The position numbers were made by a program, and so were the translations under genes. Positions 9,601-18,533 of a DNA stretch of 40,060 nt are shown here, in pieces. The DNA comes from Alteromonas oceanisediminis (lineage in GTDB: Bacteria; Pseudomonadota; Gammaproteobacteria; Enterobacterales; Alteromonadaceae). Numbering within the stretch: the first letter of the stretch is position 1; each line of letters starts with the position of its first letter. The notes under the pieces are model-generated. The model did not search any database. It was not told where the DNA came from and saw only the letters and a program-made list of their open reading frames with translations. The stretch lies in NCBI RefSeq assembly GCF_018474025.1, contig NZ_JAHCTA010000003.1, forward strand, positions 455,939 through 495,998, read 5' to 3'.

Positions 9601-10922
9601 AGCTGATCGCAAAGACGCGCAAAAAGCTCACTGCCCATATGTACAAACGCGGTTGCAGACGCCTGCATTCGCTTGGCTAATGATGGGTCGACACGTTGAT
9701 TACACCACACCTGCGCCAACGCGTAATTATAATAGCCCAGATGATGAACCCAACACTGATAGTCTTCTGGCACACAATGCTGTTCAATCGGTAACTTATA
9801 CTCCAATCCGTCTGACAGGCTGCGAACCGTAGCGACCGAATGTCGGCTGAGTGGGTACAGTTCATCTTCGTGTTGCCGTTGACGCTCTTCGGCATCCACC
9901 TGTGCAAGCACTTGCGCATACTCACTACCATCCGTTCGATTTGCGTTAACCATTAAAGCCAGCTTATAGAAATAGCCTGCGATACCCGACAAATAAGGGT
10001 GCTTACGCCGTTTGATTTTGTTCTTGGCCGTTAATGCTGCGCTAAATAGAGCTAACGATTCACCGACATCTCCGCGCACAAAACAATCGATTGCTTTGAG
10101 CTGCACACTGTAACTGCTGCTATCGAGTGTCGCTACGAGTTGATCAAACTGCTCAAACCGGCCTTGGTAAAAGGTGAATTCTGCCAGCAACTGTACGCAG
10201 GGTATATAAACGGCATTGGCCGCATGGTGCGCTGCACACACCTGTTCAAGTAGTGTCACTGCATAGTCGAATGAATGACCACTCGCCTGAACCTCGCGCA
10301 GTAACGTGGCGAATGCCTGATATTGGACGGCGTGAGGCACCGCCAGAAAGGTCTCTAATTCAAAGGGCAGAAACAATAACTCAACCAATACGCGGTTTTT
10401 GGTGTGATGAATGATCTGGGGATCTTTATCAATGGCGAGCAGATTTTCTACCTCGTCCATCTCCCCTAGAAAGTAAAGGTCGCGTATAACGCGGCGTTCA
10501 TCGACAGCCTTCGTTTGCCAGTGCAAGCTATGCACCACCGGCACCACCTCTTCGGCTGCCATCAGAAAATCCTGAAACGCACGCAGCGGGAGTTGGCTGA
10601 CCAAGACATTGGCAATCAGCGGATTGATTTGTAATCCGTCTTTGCCCGCATATATTATCTGTTGTCGATGTAATGCTGTCTTGCGCTCGGTTGAGAGAAC
10701 GTAATCCGTTTTGCGCCCGATGAACATTCCCCAATCGCACAAAATACCGACCACGGTGCTTAATTTCGTCGCCCCAATCGGCTTGTAAATAACCGCCAGA
10801 AGCATCACCAGCTGTTGCTCATGCTCAGTGAGCGTCTGAAACTGTTGAATAAGCGCGTCGATCTCTTCAGCAGTTGTGGCTGAAAGGCCTGCCGCCACTG
10901 AGTGCTTAAAAGGATTCGTCAT
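6672..10922 (-). CDS. Large SNF2-family (DEAD/DEAH-like) ATPase
   Basis: Predicted DNA translocase of 1416 residues. The C-terminal third has the full SNF2 motor: Walker A in DDMGLGKT (about residue 975), Walker B-type box DEAQ (about 1071), TGTPVENN, the FILRRMK block, KALIFSQF, LDGSTTQAQR, and the closing QASDRAHRIGQ (about 1357), all in order and intact. The first 900 or so residues are mostly unassigned: a helical stretch with TPR-like character and a middle part of beta-rich segments, as in other long bacterial SNF2 proteins. The first in-frame ATG (10922) is used; the TTG at 10970 would add an unlikely cysteine-rich lead. The ribosome site is weak. Single gene, divergent from the DUF1800 gene. 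Role (transcription recycling, repair or defence) cannot be chosen from sequence; no methylase or nuclease partner is adjacent. Confidence 0.88.
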   Translation of the reverse strand: MTNPFKHSVAAGLSATTAEEIDALIQQFQTLTEHEQQLVMLLAVIYKPIGATKLSTVVGILCDWGMFIGRKTDYVLSTERKTALHRQQIIYAGKDGLQINPLIANVLVSQLPLRAFQDFLMAAEEVVPVVHSLHWQTKAVDERRVIRDLYFLGEMDEVENLLAIDKDPQIIHHTKNRVLVELLFLPFELETFLAVPHAVQYQAFATLLREVQASGHSFDYAVTLLEQVCAAHHAANAVYIPCVQLLAEFTFYQGRFEQFDQLVATLDSSSYSVQLKAIDCFVRGDVGESLALFSAALTAKNKIKRRKHPYLSGIAGYFYKLALMVNANRTDGSEYAQVLAQVDAEERQRQHEDELYPLSRHSVATVRSLSDGLEYKLPIEQHCVPEDYQCWVHHLGYYNYALAQVWCNQRVDPSLAKRMQASATAFVHMGSELFARLCDQLVTQLQGTEAVDTTPLNDISQMIKPKARWELALDKLITLASKPAAEEPAASAKPVRIIWELIEGFEHRLQAREQKRSQSGWSKGRVVSLKRLKTETDAFSFLSDRDRVVCQAIQEHAGWNYYGKLEYSLSGISALTAAVGLNNLYAENDFSEPLELVQREPELTLSQVGDELCLSMADVPETSQRFAAEGDYQLKKVADRRFQLTVFSAEHLQVASIVGESGLLVPMQAKQKALDSIAAIAPFLNIQSTLPDLDTGLATCKPDPHLVVNIQPAQQGLEFSCHVMPFGEHGPALIPGRGSASLTADVDGQRKATQRDLAYEQQLLDQLDDACPAFLAMPGHVLSLEDTQDALNALEQLTQAKANMKLPLLLRWPKGKKISLTKKLEAQHLQLALGKQSEWFDITGDLSINDTEVIELRKLLALVSTSHGRYVALDNHQVLSLSDDLRNKLEQLNRITDEGKFHPLASAHIEQATTGMRMKTLHAWDRQTEKMHQANAIEPKLPSTFQASLRDYQVIGFDWAMRLAHWGAGACLADDMGLGKTLQALAVLLARADKGPSLVIAPTSVCFNWQQEALKFTPTLNLHRFSDAQTTSARQALLSTVGPFDCVVISYGLLQREIDLLKTVAWRTVVADEAQALKNPLAKRTKAAYALNGEFKMITTGTPVENNLTELWSLFRFITPGLLGNLKRFTQRFAVPIENSKDDKLAARKASQQLKTLIQPFILRRMKSQVLTELPPRTEITVPVELSSAERTFYEALRLNAIDNITQSGQHAGAGEQRIKMLAELIKLRQACCHPQLVMAESRLASAKLNALDELLNELKQNNHKALIFSQFVGHLKLIAQHIESKGLDYQYLDGSTTQAQREQRVTAFQRGEGDVFLISLKAGGSGLNLTAADYVIHMDPWWNPAVEEQASDRAHRIGQMRPVTIYRLIAQNTIEEKIVALHQHKRDIADSLLSGNDVASALSVEDMLNLLKETF

Positions 10923-11130
10923 AAAAGGCCATAGCAAACATACCCACTTACATAGTATGCGCGCGAACAAAGAGAAAATGAGGAGAAAAAAAGTGTAGCT
11001 TAATTAGCGAGTCGGAACAATTCTCGTCAGTGCTCACTTCTACCTTTACATAACTTTACATTCCACTGACAGCGCTTGACGCTGGCACGGCTACGCTTCA
11101 TCAAGTTTGATAAAAAGCGAGTGATTTCTT

Positions 11131-12885
11131 ATGTGTTCCATTCCCGTAGCATGCCAATATCGGCTTAGTGGTGCAGCAATATGGCTGGTGATGTTAGTGT
11201 TTCTTGCCGGTTGTGGCGGCGGTGATAACAGCGCCACGCCAACGCCACAGCCTATTGCGCCAGCGCCTGCACCAGTGCCTCCTTCTCCGCCAACGCCACA
11301 GCCACTCACTGAGCAACAACGCATTGATGCCTCACGACTCCTGACACAGGCGACTTTTGGTATTCAATTCGGTCAGGTTGATAGCGTGGCTGCGTTTCTG
11401 CGCGACAATAGTGTGGAGGCGTGGATACAAGCGCAAGCTGATTTGCCCATAACTCACCATTACCCCGTAGCCGCTCATTTGCGCTCAGATCAGGAAGATC
11501 AACCAGGTGGTTTTGCGCGACCACACCGGATGGACGCATGGTGGCGAGCAACACTGCTAGCTGACGATCAGCTTCGGCAGCGCATGGCATTGGCATTAAG
11601 TCAGTTCTTTGTGATTTCAGAACACAGTCAACTTGAAAATTTTCAGGTTGAGCTGGCGTATTACTATGACGTACTCCTAAACCACGCGTTCGGTAATTTC
11701 AGAGATGCGCTGCAAGAAATAACATTGTCGCCAGCGATGGGGCTTTACCTTTCCATGATGGGCAACGAGAAACCCCAGCCTGCATTGAACATTCGTCCTG
11801 ATGAAAACTTTGCCCGCGAAATCATGCAGCTTTTCTCATTAGGGCTGTATGAACTGGAACAAGATGGTCGCGAAAAGCGCGACGCGCTTGGCAAACGGAT
11901 CCCCACGTACAATCAAGACGTGATTGAGCACTACGCGCGTATTTTTACCGGCTGGCACTTTGCGCGCAAGCGTGAAGAAACCTGGCACAACTTCTTTGTT
12001 GGCGTCGACTTTATCAACCCGATGGAAGTCATCGAGGCCTTTCATGACACGGGCGAAAAACGCTTGATCGACAATCAAGTGGTGCCAGCGGGCACGGCGC
12101 CGGGCGTTGCTCTAAACGACGCACTCGACAGCCTATTCAATCACCCCAACGTAGCGCCCTTTGTCGCTAAGCATTTTATCGCTCACTTTGTAACGTCTAA
12201 CCCCAGCCCGGCCTATGTTAAACGCGTGGCCGACGCTTTTAACCACAATCAGGAAGGCGAACGCGGTGACATGCTGGCGGTGATCACGGCGGTGTTGACC
12301 GACCCAGAAGCGCGCGATGCTGAAGCTTACACGCAAAATCGTTATGGCCGGGTCAAACAACCCTTAGTGCGCGCCGCACAGGTATTACGCGCTGTTTTAC
12401 CGCCGGATACATCCGTATCAACAACCAATCTGGCGTTTCGGGAACTCACGCGAATTCAGGAATTTACCGCGCAGGCACCTCTGAGTGCGCCGTCGGTGTT
12501 TAACTTCTTTTTACCCGACCATCGCGTCAACGGGCCGCTGGCCGAGCTGGACATGATAACGCCCGAGTTACAGTTGATGACGTCGAACAATGTGGTGCTC
12601 AGCAGCAACTTTGTCGCGTATGTGCTACTGAGCAACGACACGCAAGCATTACGCAATCGGCTTGGGATCGACTTTTCGCAACATGCTGCTGTGCTCGCCC
12701 AGTCTCAAGATGAAGCGCTTTCAGTGCTGAACCATCAGGTATTGCAGGGCGACATGACAGCCGAATTCAAACAGGTATTAATCGATTACGATAACCAAAT
12801 ACGCAATCAGGCATCTCTTGAGATGCGCATCACTGAATGGTTAACGCTGATATTCACCTCACCACGATTCGCAGTTCAACGCTAG
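11131..12885 (+). CDS. DUF1800-family lipoprotein
   Basis: Exported protein of 584 residues. An N-terminal hydrophobic segment ends in the lipobox LAGC with C28, so it should be lipid-anchored. A proline/threonine-rich spacer follows (about 35-62), then the DUF1800 domain with its usual RLLTQATFG-like start (here SRLLTQATFG), ENFAREIMQLFSLGLY (about residue 225), and FTGWHFA. The biochemical function of DUF1800 is unknown. The next gene is a DUF1501 protein 7 bases downstream; the two families are commonly encoded together (family knowledge), so they probably act in one extracytoplasmic complex or process. The start ATG has only a weak GAGTG-like ribosome site. Promoter region shared with the divergent SNF2 gene. 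Confidence 0.88.
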   Translation: MCSIPVACQYRLSGAAIWLVMLVFLAGCGGGDNSATPTPQPIAPAPAPVPPSPPTPQPLTEQQRIDASRLLTQATFGIQFGQVDSVAAFLRDNSVEAWIQAQADLPITHHYPVAAHLRSDQEDQPGGFARPHRMDAWWRATLLADDQLRQRMALALSQFFVISEHSQLENFQVELAYYYDVLLNHAFGNFRDALQEITLSPAMGLYLSMMGNEKPQPALNIRPDENFAREIMQLFSLGLYELEQDGREKRDALGKRIPTYNQDVIEHYARIFTGWHFARKREETWHNFFVGVDFINPMEVIEAFHDTGEKRLIDNQVVPAGTAPGVALNDALDSLFNHPNVAPFVAKHFIAHFVTSNPSPAYVKRVADAFNHNQEGERGDMLAVITAVLTDPEARDAEAYTQNRYGRVKQPLVRAAQVLRAVLPPDTSVSTTNLAFRELTRIQEFTAQAPLSAPSVFNFFLPDHRVNGPLAELDMITPELQLMTSNNVVLSSNFVAYVLLSNDTQALRNRLGIDFSQHAAVLAQSQDEALSVLNHQVLQGDMTAEFKQVLIDYDNQIRNQASLEMRITEWLTLIFTSPRFAVQR

Positions 12886-12892
12886 GAGACGA

Positions 12893-14257
12893 ATGATGAC
12901 ATCCCGACGCCAGTTTTTACAGCGGGCATGCCTCGCGACCGCTTCAATGGGCTGCTATAGCGCATTAGGTTTGCAGTTGAATGCATTCAAGGCAATGGCA
13001 TCACAAGCCCGCTTTAGCGACCACAAAGCACTGGTATGTGTCTTTTTGTACGGCGGTAACGATAGTTTTAACATGCTGATACCGACTGGATCTGAAGCTT
13101 ACGCAGCGTATCAAACAACGCGCCAGGGGATTGCCTATCCGCGCGAAGGTTTGATACCCATCGATCTTAGCCTGAATGATTTGCCTGCACATAGTATGCC
13201 TCGTGCGATGGCACCTTTGGCAGAGCTTTTCAATACTCAGAGGCTATCGGTGGTCAGCAATATTGGACCGCTTGTTGAGCCTGCAACAAAACAGCAATTA
13301 AAAGCCGATCCCAACAAGCTACCGCCGCAGCTCTTTTCCCACAATTCGCAACAAGCGTTATGGCAGACCGCGGGCATCAATACACAATTAGGTATTGGGT
13401 GGCTGGGGCTGATGGCCGATTTACTGCAAGACACCCAAACCAACTTGCCAATCAATATCAGTGTTGGCAGCAGCGATATCCTTAATAGCGGTGTGTTACA
13501 GCTCCCCCTGGTGCTTAACCCGAACGGGCCACAAGACTTTGCCCGCCTTAACCCCAGCAATACGAATGATCAGCAACGTATTCAGGCGCATCAGCAATTG
13601 CTGGCGCTCGATCACAGCCCGCTCACGCAGGAATATGCGCGACGTATCACAACGGCGCGAGACAATAACGAAGTGCTCAAACAAGCGCTTTCCGCTGCAC
13701 CGCCACGTACTGTCAACTACCCCGAAAACAACACGCTGGCGAACCAGCTGCGTATGGTTGCCGATATGATTGCCGTGCAATCTAGCTTACAGCAATCTCG
13801 CCAGGTATTTTTTGTTGGGCTTGGCGGGTGGGACACGCATGACAATCAACCGGAGCAGCACCCGGCCTTGCTGGCTACGCTGGCGGAGGCGCTCAGTGCG
13901 TTTAATACTGACATAGATGCGCTGAACAAAGCGGACAACGTAACTACCGTGACATTGTCTGACTTTGGCCGCACGCTGACGTCTAACCGGGATGGCACTG
14001 ATCACGGTTGGGCTGGCCATCAGTTGGTTATAGGTGGCGCTGTGCGCGGTGGTCGTATCATCGGCCATCTTCCTGAGCAACGCCTTAATACTCAGGATGA
14101 CTGGGATGACGGGCGCATCATCCCAACCACCTCCATTGAGCAGTTGGCGGCGGCACTGGGCGCGTGGTTTGGTCTAACAGACAGTGAGTTAACGACCGTT
14201 TTGCCAAATTTGAATCGCTTTGATGCGACGGCGCTTCAGTTGTTCAGGTCTTCGTGA
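12893..14257 (+). CDS. DUF1501 protein, Tat-exported
   Basis: Protein of about 454 residues with a twin-arginine signal (SRRQFLQ, then an alanine-rich hydrophobic stretch to about residue 38), so it should be exported folded. The body matches the DUF1501 family, which is related to alkaline-phosphatase/sulfatase-like folds: ALVCVFLYGGNDSFNMLIP near the start, GLGGWDTHDNQ (about 305) and VTTVTLSDFGRT with DHGWAGH (about 350-375), the last two giving likely metal-binding Asp/His residues. Two ATGs sit side by side; AGGAG at 12884-12888 fits the second (12896) slightly better, a difference of one residue. It follows the DUF1800 gene after 7 bases and is surely cotranscribed. Substrate unknown. 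Confidence 0.88.
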   Translation: MMTSRRQFLQRACLATASMGCYSALGLQLNAFKAMASQARFSDHKALVCVFLYGGNDSFNMLIPTGSEAYAAYQTTRQGIAYPREGLIPIDLSLNDLPAHSMPRAMAPLAELFNTQRLSVVSNIGPLVEPATKQQLKADPNKLPPQLFSHNSQQALWQTAGINTQLGIGWLGLMADLLQDTQTNLPINISVGSSDILNSGVLQLPLVLNPNGPQDFARLNPSNTNDQQRIQAHQQLLALDHSPLTQEYARRITTARDNNEVLKQALSAAPPRTVNYPENNTLANQLRMVADMIAVQSSLQQSRQVFFVGLGGWDTHDNQPEQHPALLATLAEALSAFNTDIDALNKADNVTTVTLSDFGRTLTSNRDGTDHGWAGHQLVIGGAVRGGRIIGHLPEQRLNTQDDWDDGRIIPTTSIEQLAAALGAWFGLTDSELTTVLPNLNRFDATALQLFRSS

Positions 14258-14414
14258 TACCCGCTGCCATCAACCCAAAACTGCATCGCTGGCATCCATT
14301 AGGTTAGCGCGCCCGTGAGCAGATGATTGTAAAAAAGGTGTTATAAGTCGGTTGCATTTTGCTTTGTTCTGCCCTTAGTATAAAAAGCAGAGTGACAAGC
14401 GCTTACGGACAGTC

Positions 14415-14873
14415 TTGTCATATGCATGGATACCAAAGCACTTGAACGCACCGATCGTCAAACTTACTGTCACACTCATGTTAGCGCTTTCGCTGGCCTT
14501 GAATGGCGCTGCCTCGGCGTTAACGGCATCGCAGCAGTTGCATTTGGCGCAAGGTATGGCAAGCAACAGTGCTGATGTCATGCTGATTTGTACCGGCAGT
14601 GATGTTCGCTGGATATCTGAGTCGGCTTTTTTAGATACCGGACAAATCATCGAGGTTGCAGCGCCCTCTGAAGCGCCTGACCACTGGCAAACACTGGATT
14701 GTTCTTCCGCAGAAGCGACTGAACCGACCTTAGATGTGTTTAGTGTTTTTCCCCGTGGTGTTGAACTTGCACCGCATTCCGTTAAAACTACGTCACAGCT
14801 TCAACAGCTGTTTTTAAATGCGCAATATGCGTCTGCACTGTCTCGTGCCCCACCTACAACTTTCATTGGTTAG
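14415..14873 (+). CDS. Small exported protein, possibly DUF2946-like
   Basis: ORF of up to 152 residues upstream of a TonB receptor. The N-terminal part has a signal peptide (LTVTLMLALSLALNGAASA). After it comes MLICTGSDVRWIS, which resembles the CT-x-G-x-RW core of small DUF2946-type proteins often found next to metal or siderophore uptake genes; the later paired Cys motif of that family is not evident, only one more Cys in DCSSAEA. The start is uncertain: the ORF opens at a TTG (14415), while an in-frame ATG lies at 14478 inside the signal peptide, and no good ribosome site marks either. The gene is kept because of its signal peptide and its position about 80 bases before the receptor. Function unknown. 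Confidence 0.55.
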   Translation: MSYAWIPKHLNAPIVKLTVTLMLALSLALNGAASALTASQQLHLAQGMASNSADVMLICTGSDVRWISESAFLDTGQIIEVAAPSEAPDHWQTLDCSSAEATEPTLDVFSVFPRGVELAPHSVKTTSQLQQLFLNAQYASALSRAPPTTFIG

Positions 14874-14953
14874 ATTAAACGACACAACAACGTAAACACA
14901 GCATCCGCTCGTTTTACGACGCACTGTTAACCTATTGAGTGAAAGTACATTCT

Positions 14954-16990
14954 ATGAGATTGAATCACACTGCCCGGCGCTCGGCAGCGATACTGCTATG
15001 CAGCGCCTATTCTTCAGCGATTTTTGCGCAAGATTCTGTTGAACAAAGCACGCCATCAAGCGCGTCTATTGAAACCATCACCGTGCTCGGTGATGCCAAT
15101 ACACAAGGCGCGACATTGGGTGGAATTGACTTAAAAACCTTACCCATCAACTCTCATGTTGTGGGCCGCGTGGAATTGGAACGTCTGCGTTTTGTTGACC
15201 CTGATGAGTTTCTTGACCGCATCCCTGGCGAAACACAAGTCAGAAACCTGCGTATCCCAAATGGGGGCAAAGGTTACACCATTCCAATGCTGGACGGCAT
15301 CGCGCTGGAAAACCCGTACGAAGGGGCCACGCAACGCCTCGACCGCACGAATACGTTCGATATAGAGCGCGTTGAGATTATCAAAGGCCCGGCATCGGCA
15401 CTGTATCCGAATAATGCGTTTGGCGGTGTTATCAATGTAGTCTCTCGCGATGCACCTCTTACGTCAGAAACCTTGATCTCGGCAGAGGCCGGTGACTTTA
15501 ACCGCTTTCGTGCGCGTGTCAGCACGGGTGGAACCGTGCAAAAAGTCGGTTATTTTTTTGATGCGAATCTGCGCGAACTGGATGGCTTGCGAGAAGGTGC
15601 AAAGAATGACCGTGAACAAGTCAGCGGAAAGCTTATTTTTTCATCCAGCGATGTTAGTGAAATCACCACGCGCGCTGAGTATCTTTCCGAGAATCGCATC
15701 GAGCGAGGCGATTTAACGGAGCAGGAGCTTGCCGACGACCCAACTCAAGCGGGCTCGCTAAGCGCTTCCACAGACCTGACTCAATCGACATTATCTGGGC
15801 AGTGGGAGTATTTAATGCCGAACGGGCAGTTCGACGTTCACGCCGTGCGTCGCGAGAAGGACACCGTAGGCGCCTCTCGTTTTCGTGGGCCACAGGATGA
15901 AAACGATCTGGCGTACAGCGCAAAAATTCAATATCGGCATGACTTCACAACATCAAACCTGATTTCTGGCTACGAACGCTATGATGGGGAGCAGGACGTA
16001 AAGCAATATGCTCGAAATGATCTAGGTTTACAGGGAACATTCGACACCTTCACTAACCAATTAACGATTGATGCACTTTATCTGCAATATCAGAAGGAGC
16101 TTACTGACACAATCATAATTACCGCAGGGGCGCGGTATGAAGATATTCAGCAGTCTCACAGCGATTTCACATTGGATGCAAATTATTCTGACATTGCGCC
16201 TAAGTTGGGGCTCACCTATGCGGCGTCGCCCAATTTGATGTTGTGGGCGAGCGCTTCTGAAGGGTTTTATGCACCTAGCGTTGATGACATTTTCATTGAT
16301 GCTGAGTTGCGTGATCTTTTAGATATCCAGCCTGAAGCAATACTATTAGCACCAGAAGAGGCGCTGAATCTCGAAGCCGGTATTCGCGGCAGTATCGGCT
16401 CGTGGCAATTTGATACGTCGGCATATCATACCAATATTGATAACTACCTGGTGACACAAGAATTTATTGAAGCGCTTAGTAGCGGTGAAATCATCGAGTA
16501 CCAACTCACCACAAATGCCGGTGAAGTGACCATCAAGGGCATTGAAAGTGTGCTTGAATTTGCGCCAAAAAACGCCCCCTACCGCATTGGTGTCACGCAC
16601 ACTTACACACGCAACGAGTATGATTCATTTGTACAGAGCACGCCCGGTGCTGCTGATGACTTAACGGGCAAAATTCTGCGTCGCTCCCCCGACCACCACT
16701 TAAATATACGCGTTGCGTGGTTACCTATAGAGGAATTGGTGATCGAGCTGGAAGGCGATTACTACAGCGACTATTTCGCTGACGACGCCAACTCTGAAGC
16801 CTCACGCTTCACCCGCGGCGAACGGATCAACCTGCGCGTTAACTATCAGTGGAATGACTGGCGAGTTTGGTTTCACGCCCTCAACCTCACCGACACGCTG
16901 GAAGATCGCGCAACCTTCAGACGCGGCAGTATGAGCTTTAGAACCATCGACGGGCGCACGCTGTATGCGGGCGCTTCTTTTACCTTTTAG
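14954..16990 (+). CDS. TonB-dependent outer-membrane receptor
   Basis: Outer-membrane active transporter of 678 residues. Signal peptide to about residue 26 (ending IFAQ), TonB-box-like segment IETITVLGD just after, plug domain with VERVEIIKGPASALYPNNAFGG-type block (here ERVEIIKGPASALY), then a 22-strand-type barrel with the aromatic C-terminal end ASFTF. The ATG at 14954 is used; the GTG at 14939 would add five residues and has no better ribosome site. It sits between a small exported protein and a PepSY transmembrane protein (24 bases downstream), the standard arrangement for siderophore or other metal-chelate uptake. No Fur box was recognised upstream, so iron control is only assumed. Substrate class: ferric siderophore or another metal chelate. 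Confidence 0.9.
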   Translation: MRLNHTARRSAAILLCSAYSSAIFAQDSVEQSTPSSASIETITVLGDANTQGATLGGIDLKTLPINSHVVGRVELERLRFVDPDEFLDRIPGETQVRNLRIPNGGKGYTIPMLDGIALENPYEGATQRLDRTNTFDIERVEIIKGPASALYPNNAFGGVINVVSRDAPLTSETLISAEAGDFNRFRARVSTGGTVQKVGYFFDANLRELDGLREGAKNDREQVSGKLIFSSSDVSEITTRAEYLSENRIERGDLTEQELADDPTQAGSLSASTDLTQSTLSGQWEYLMPNGQFDVHAVRREKDTVGASRFRGPQDENDLAYSAKIQYRHDFTTSNLISGYERYDGEQDVKQYARNDLGLQGTFDTFTNQLTIDALYLQYQKELTDTIIITAGARYEDIQQSHSDFTLDANYSDIAPKLGLTYAASPNLMLWASASEGFYAPSVDDIFIDAELRDLLDIQPEAILLAPEEALNLEAGIRGSIGSWQFDTSAYHTNIDNYLVTQEFIEALSSGEIIEYQLTTNAGEVTIKGIESVLEFAPKNAPYRIGVTHTYTRNEYDSFVQSTPGAADDLTGKILRRSPDHHLNIRVAWLPIEELVIELEGDYYSDYFADDANSEASRFTRGERINLRVNYQWNDWRVWFHALNLTDTLEDRATFRRGSMSFRTIDGRTLYAGASFTF

Positions 16991-17013
16991 TCAGTCAGTG
17001 CAGGAGCTAATGC

Positions 17014-18333
17014 ATGCTTAAGAAAAACACATTACTCAACGCCTGGTTATGGAAATGGCACGTCATTGCAGGTCTTATTTCATTACCTTTTATGGCACTC
17101 CTCGCGGTGACAGGCAGCATTTACCTGTTTAAGGATGACGTAAACCATGCGCTATACAAAGAGACCTATTTCAATCAGCCACGGATACATGCCAGTGCTT
17201 CTGAGCTCGCCGCACCCACTTTGTCGCTGGATGCTCAGCTCAGAGCTGCTCAAGCCGCCGTTGATAAGCCCATCGTGGCCGTTACTTTGCCCAGTGAGCA
17301 GTCGCTCAATACCGAGTTTACCGTACAGGGACGAGGGCGCGCTAGCACCAACGTTTACGTTGACCCTTACACAGGAGACGTTGCTGGCCAATTGGATCAA
17401 CGTCAAACGCTGATGTATGACGTGCGAAAATTGCACGGTGAATTGCTACTCAGCACACCCGGCACGCTGGTTATCGAATTAGTGGCAAGCTGGTTTCTGG
17501 TGTTGATATTGACCGGGTTGTACGTATGGTGGCCATCTGGCGGCAATGGTTTTGCAGGTCTCTTTACCATTCGATTTTCTCAGGGAAAACGCCTTTTCTG
17601 GCGTGATCTTCACGCGGTAATGGGTTTCTGGATGTCCGCTTTTTTACTGATCATTCTTGCCGGCGGTATACCGTGGACAAATGTGTTTGGCGACCAGTTA
17701 AAATGGGTGCAGCACCACACCAATACGGGCTATCCGCAACATTGGCGCAGCGATAAGGGAATTGAGTCAGTGTTACCGCAAGATCCACGAGTTTCGCCAC
17801 TCAGCCTTAACGCCATCGCTCGCAAAGCGCAGCAAGAGTTAGTTTTGCCCGGGACCATCAGTATTGAACTCCCCAAAACAAACGCCAGTGCCTTTAAAGT
17901 CAGTAACCGAGCATTTTACTTGCGCGACCAAAAGGTCATTTACCTTGATCAGTACTCGGGCGACATTGTTAAAACGCTGACTTGGAACGACGTGGGTGTA
18001 TTGATGGATTTACGTCAGGTGTTTATGCGTTTGCACCAAGGCGAGTACGGCATAATAAATTGGAGCATCCTATTGTTGGTTGCTGTGACTTTCACCCTGT
18101 CGACGGTGGCGGGGCTGGTGTCTTACCTTAAGCGTAAACCTCAGAATAGTTGGGGTATTCCTCGCGTACCTTCGCGCTTTCGTGTGGATAAAGTATTGGT
18201 CGTAATGATTGGTGTGCTGGGGCTGTTATTTCCACTGTTCGGCGTCAGTCTGGTCGTGATCATGCTGGCAAGCGCTACGCGACGACTTAAGACGCTGTTT
18301 ACGCCATCTGGTAAACACAACATTCCACGTTAG
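17014..18333 (+). CDS. PepSY-associated transmembrane protein (PiuB-like)
   Basis: Inner-membrane protein of 439 residues. Hydrophobic helices are at about 15-40, 148-172, 198-218, 352-376 and 393-422, with a large periplasmic PepSY region between the first pairs (VYVDPYTGDVAGQLD and later VIYLDQYSGDIVKTL). The helix histidines (WKWHVIAG, RDLHAVMGFW, FMRLHQGEYG) match those of the family, members of which are thought to handle electrons or heme for reductive metal release (family-level inference). Clear ribosome site CAGGAG before the ATG. It is 23 bases after the TonB receptor and is probably cotranscribed. Likely job: reducing or releasing metal from the chelate brought in by the receptor. 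Confidence 0.87.
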   Translation: MLKKNTLLNAWLWKWHVIAGLISLPFMALLAVTGSIYLFKDDVNHALYKETYFNQPRIHASASELAAPTLSLDAQLRAAQAAVDKPIVAVTLPSEQSLNTEFTVQGRGRASTNVYVDPYTGDVAGQLDQRQTLMYDVRKLHGELLLSTPGTLVIELVASWFLVLILTGLYVWWPSGGNGFAGLFTIRFSQGKRLFWRDLHAVMGFWMSAFLLIILAGGIPWTNVFGDQLKWVQHHTNTGYPQHWRSDKGIESVLPQDPRVSPLSLNAIARKAQQELVLPGTISIELPKTNASAFKVSNRAFYLRDQKVIYLDQYSGDIVKTLTWNDVGVLMDLRQVFMRLHQGEYGIINWSILLLVAVTFTLSTVAGLVSYLKRKPQNSWGIPRVPSRFRVDKVLVVMIGVLGLLFPLFGVSLVVIMLASATRRLKTLFTPSGKHNIPR

Positions 18334-18533
18334 ATGTTACTCTATTTTACATTTTTAACATATTAGTTACATACGTATTCAGTGGTAATTGTGTGAGTGT
18401 TCCCTAAGGTAAAAGTCGGCGTGACGCTGCGCCGATTGATTCAAATCACATGCGTTTAAGTGAAAGGAGTTATGACGTTGTACTCGCATAATCGGTTTGA
18501 GAGCGATTTAACTAACTTTTCACGGGAACCATT

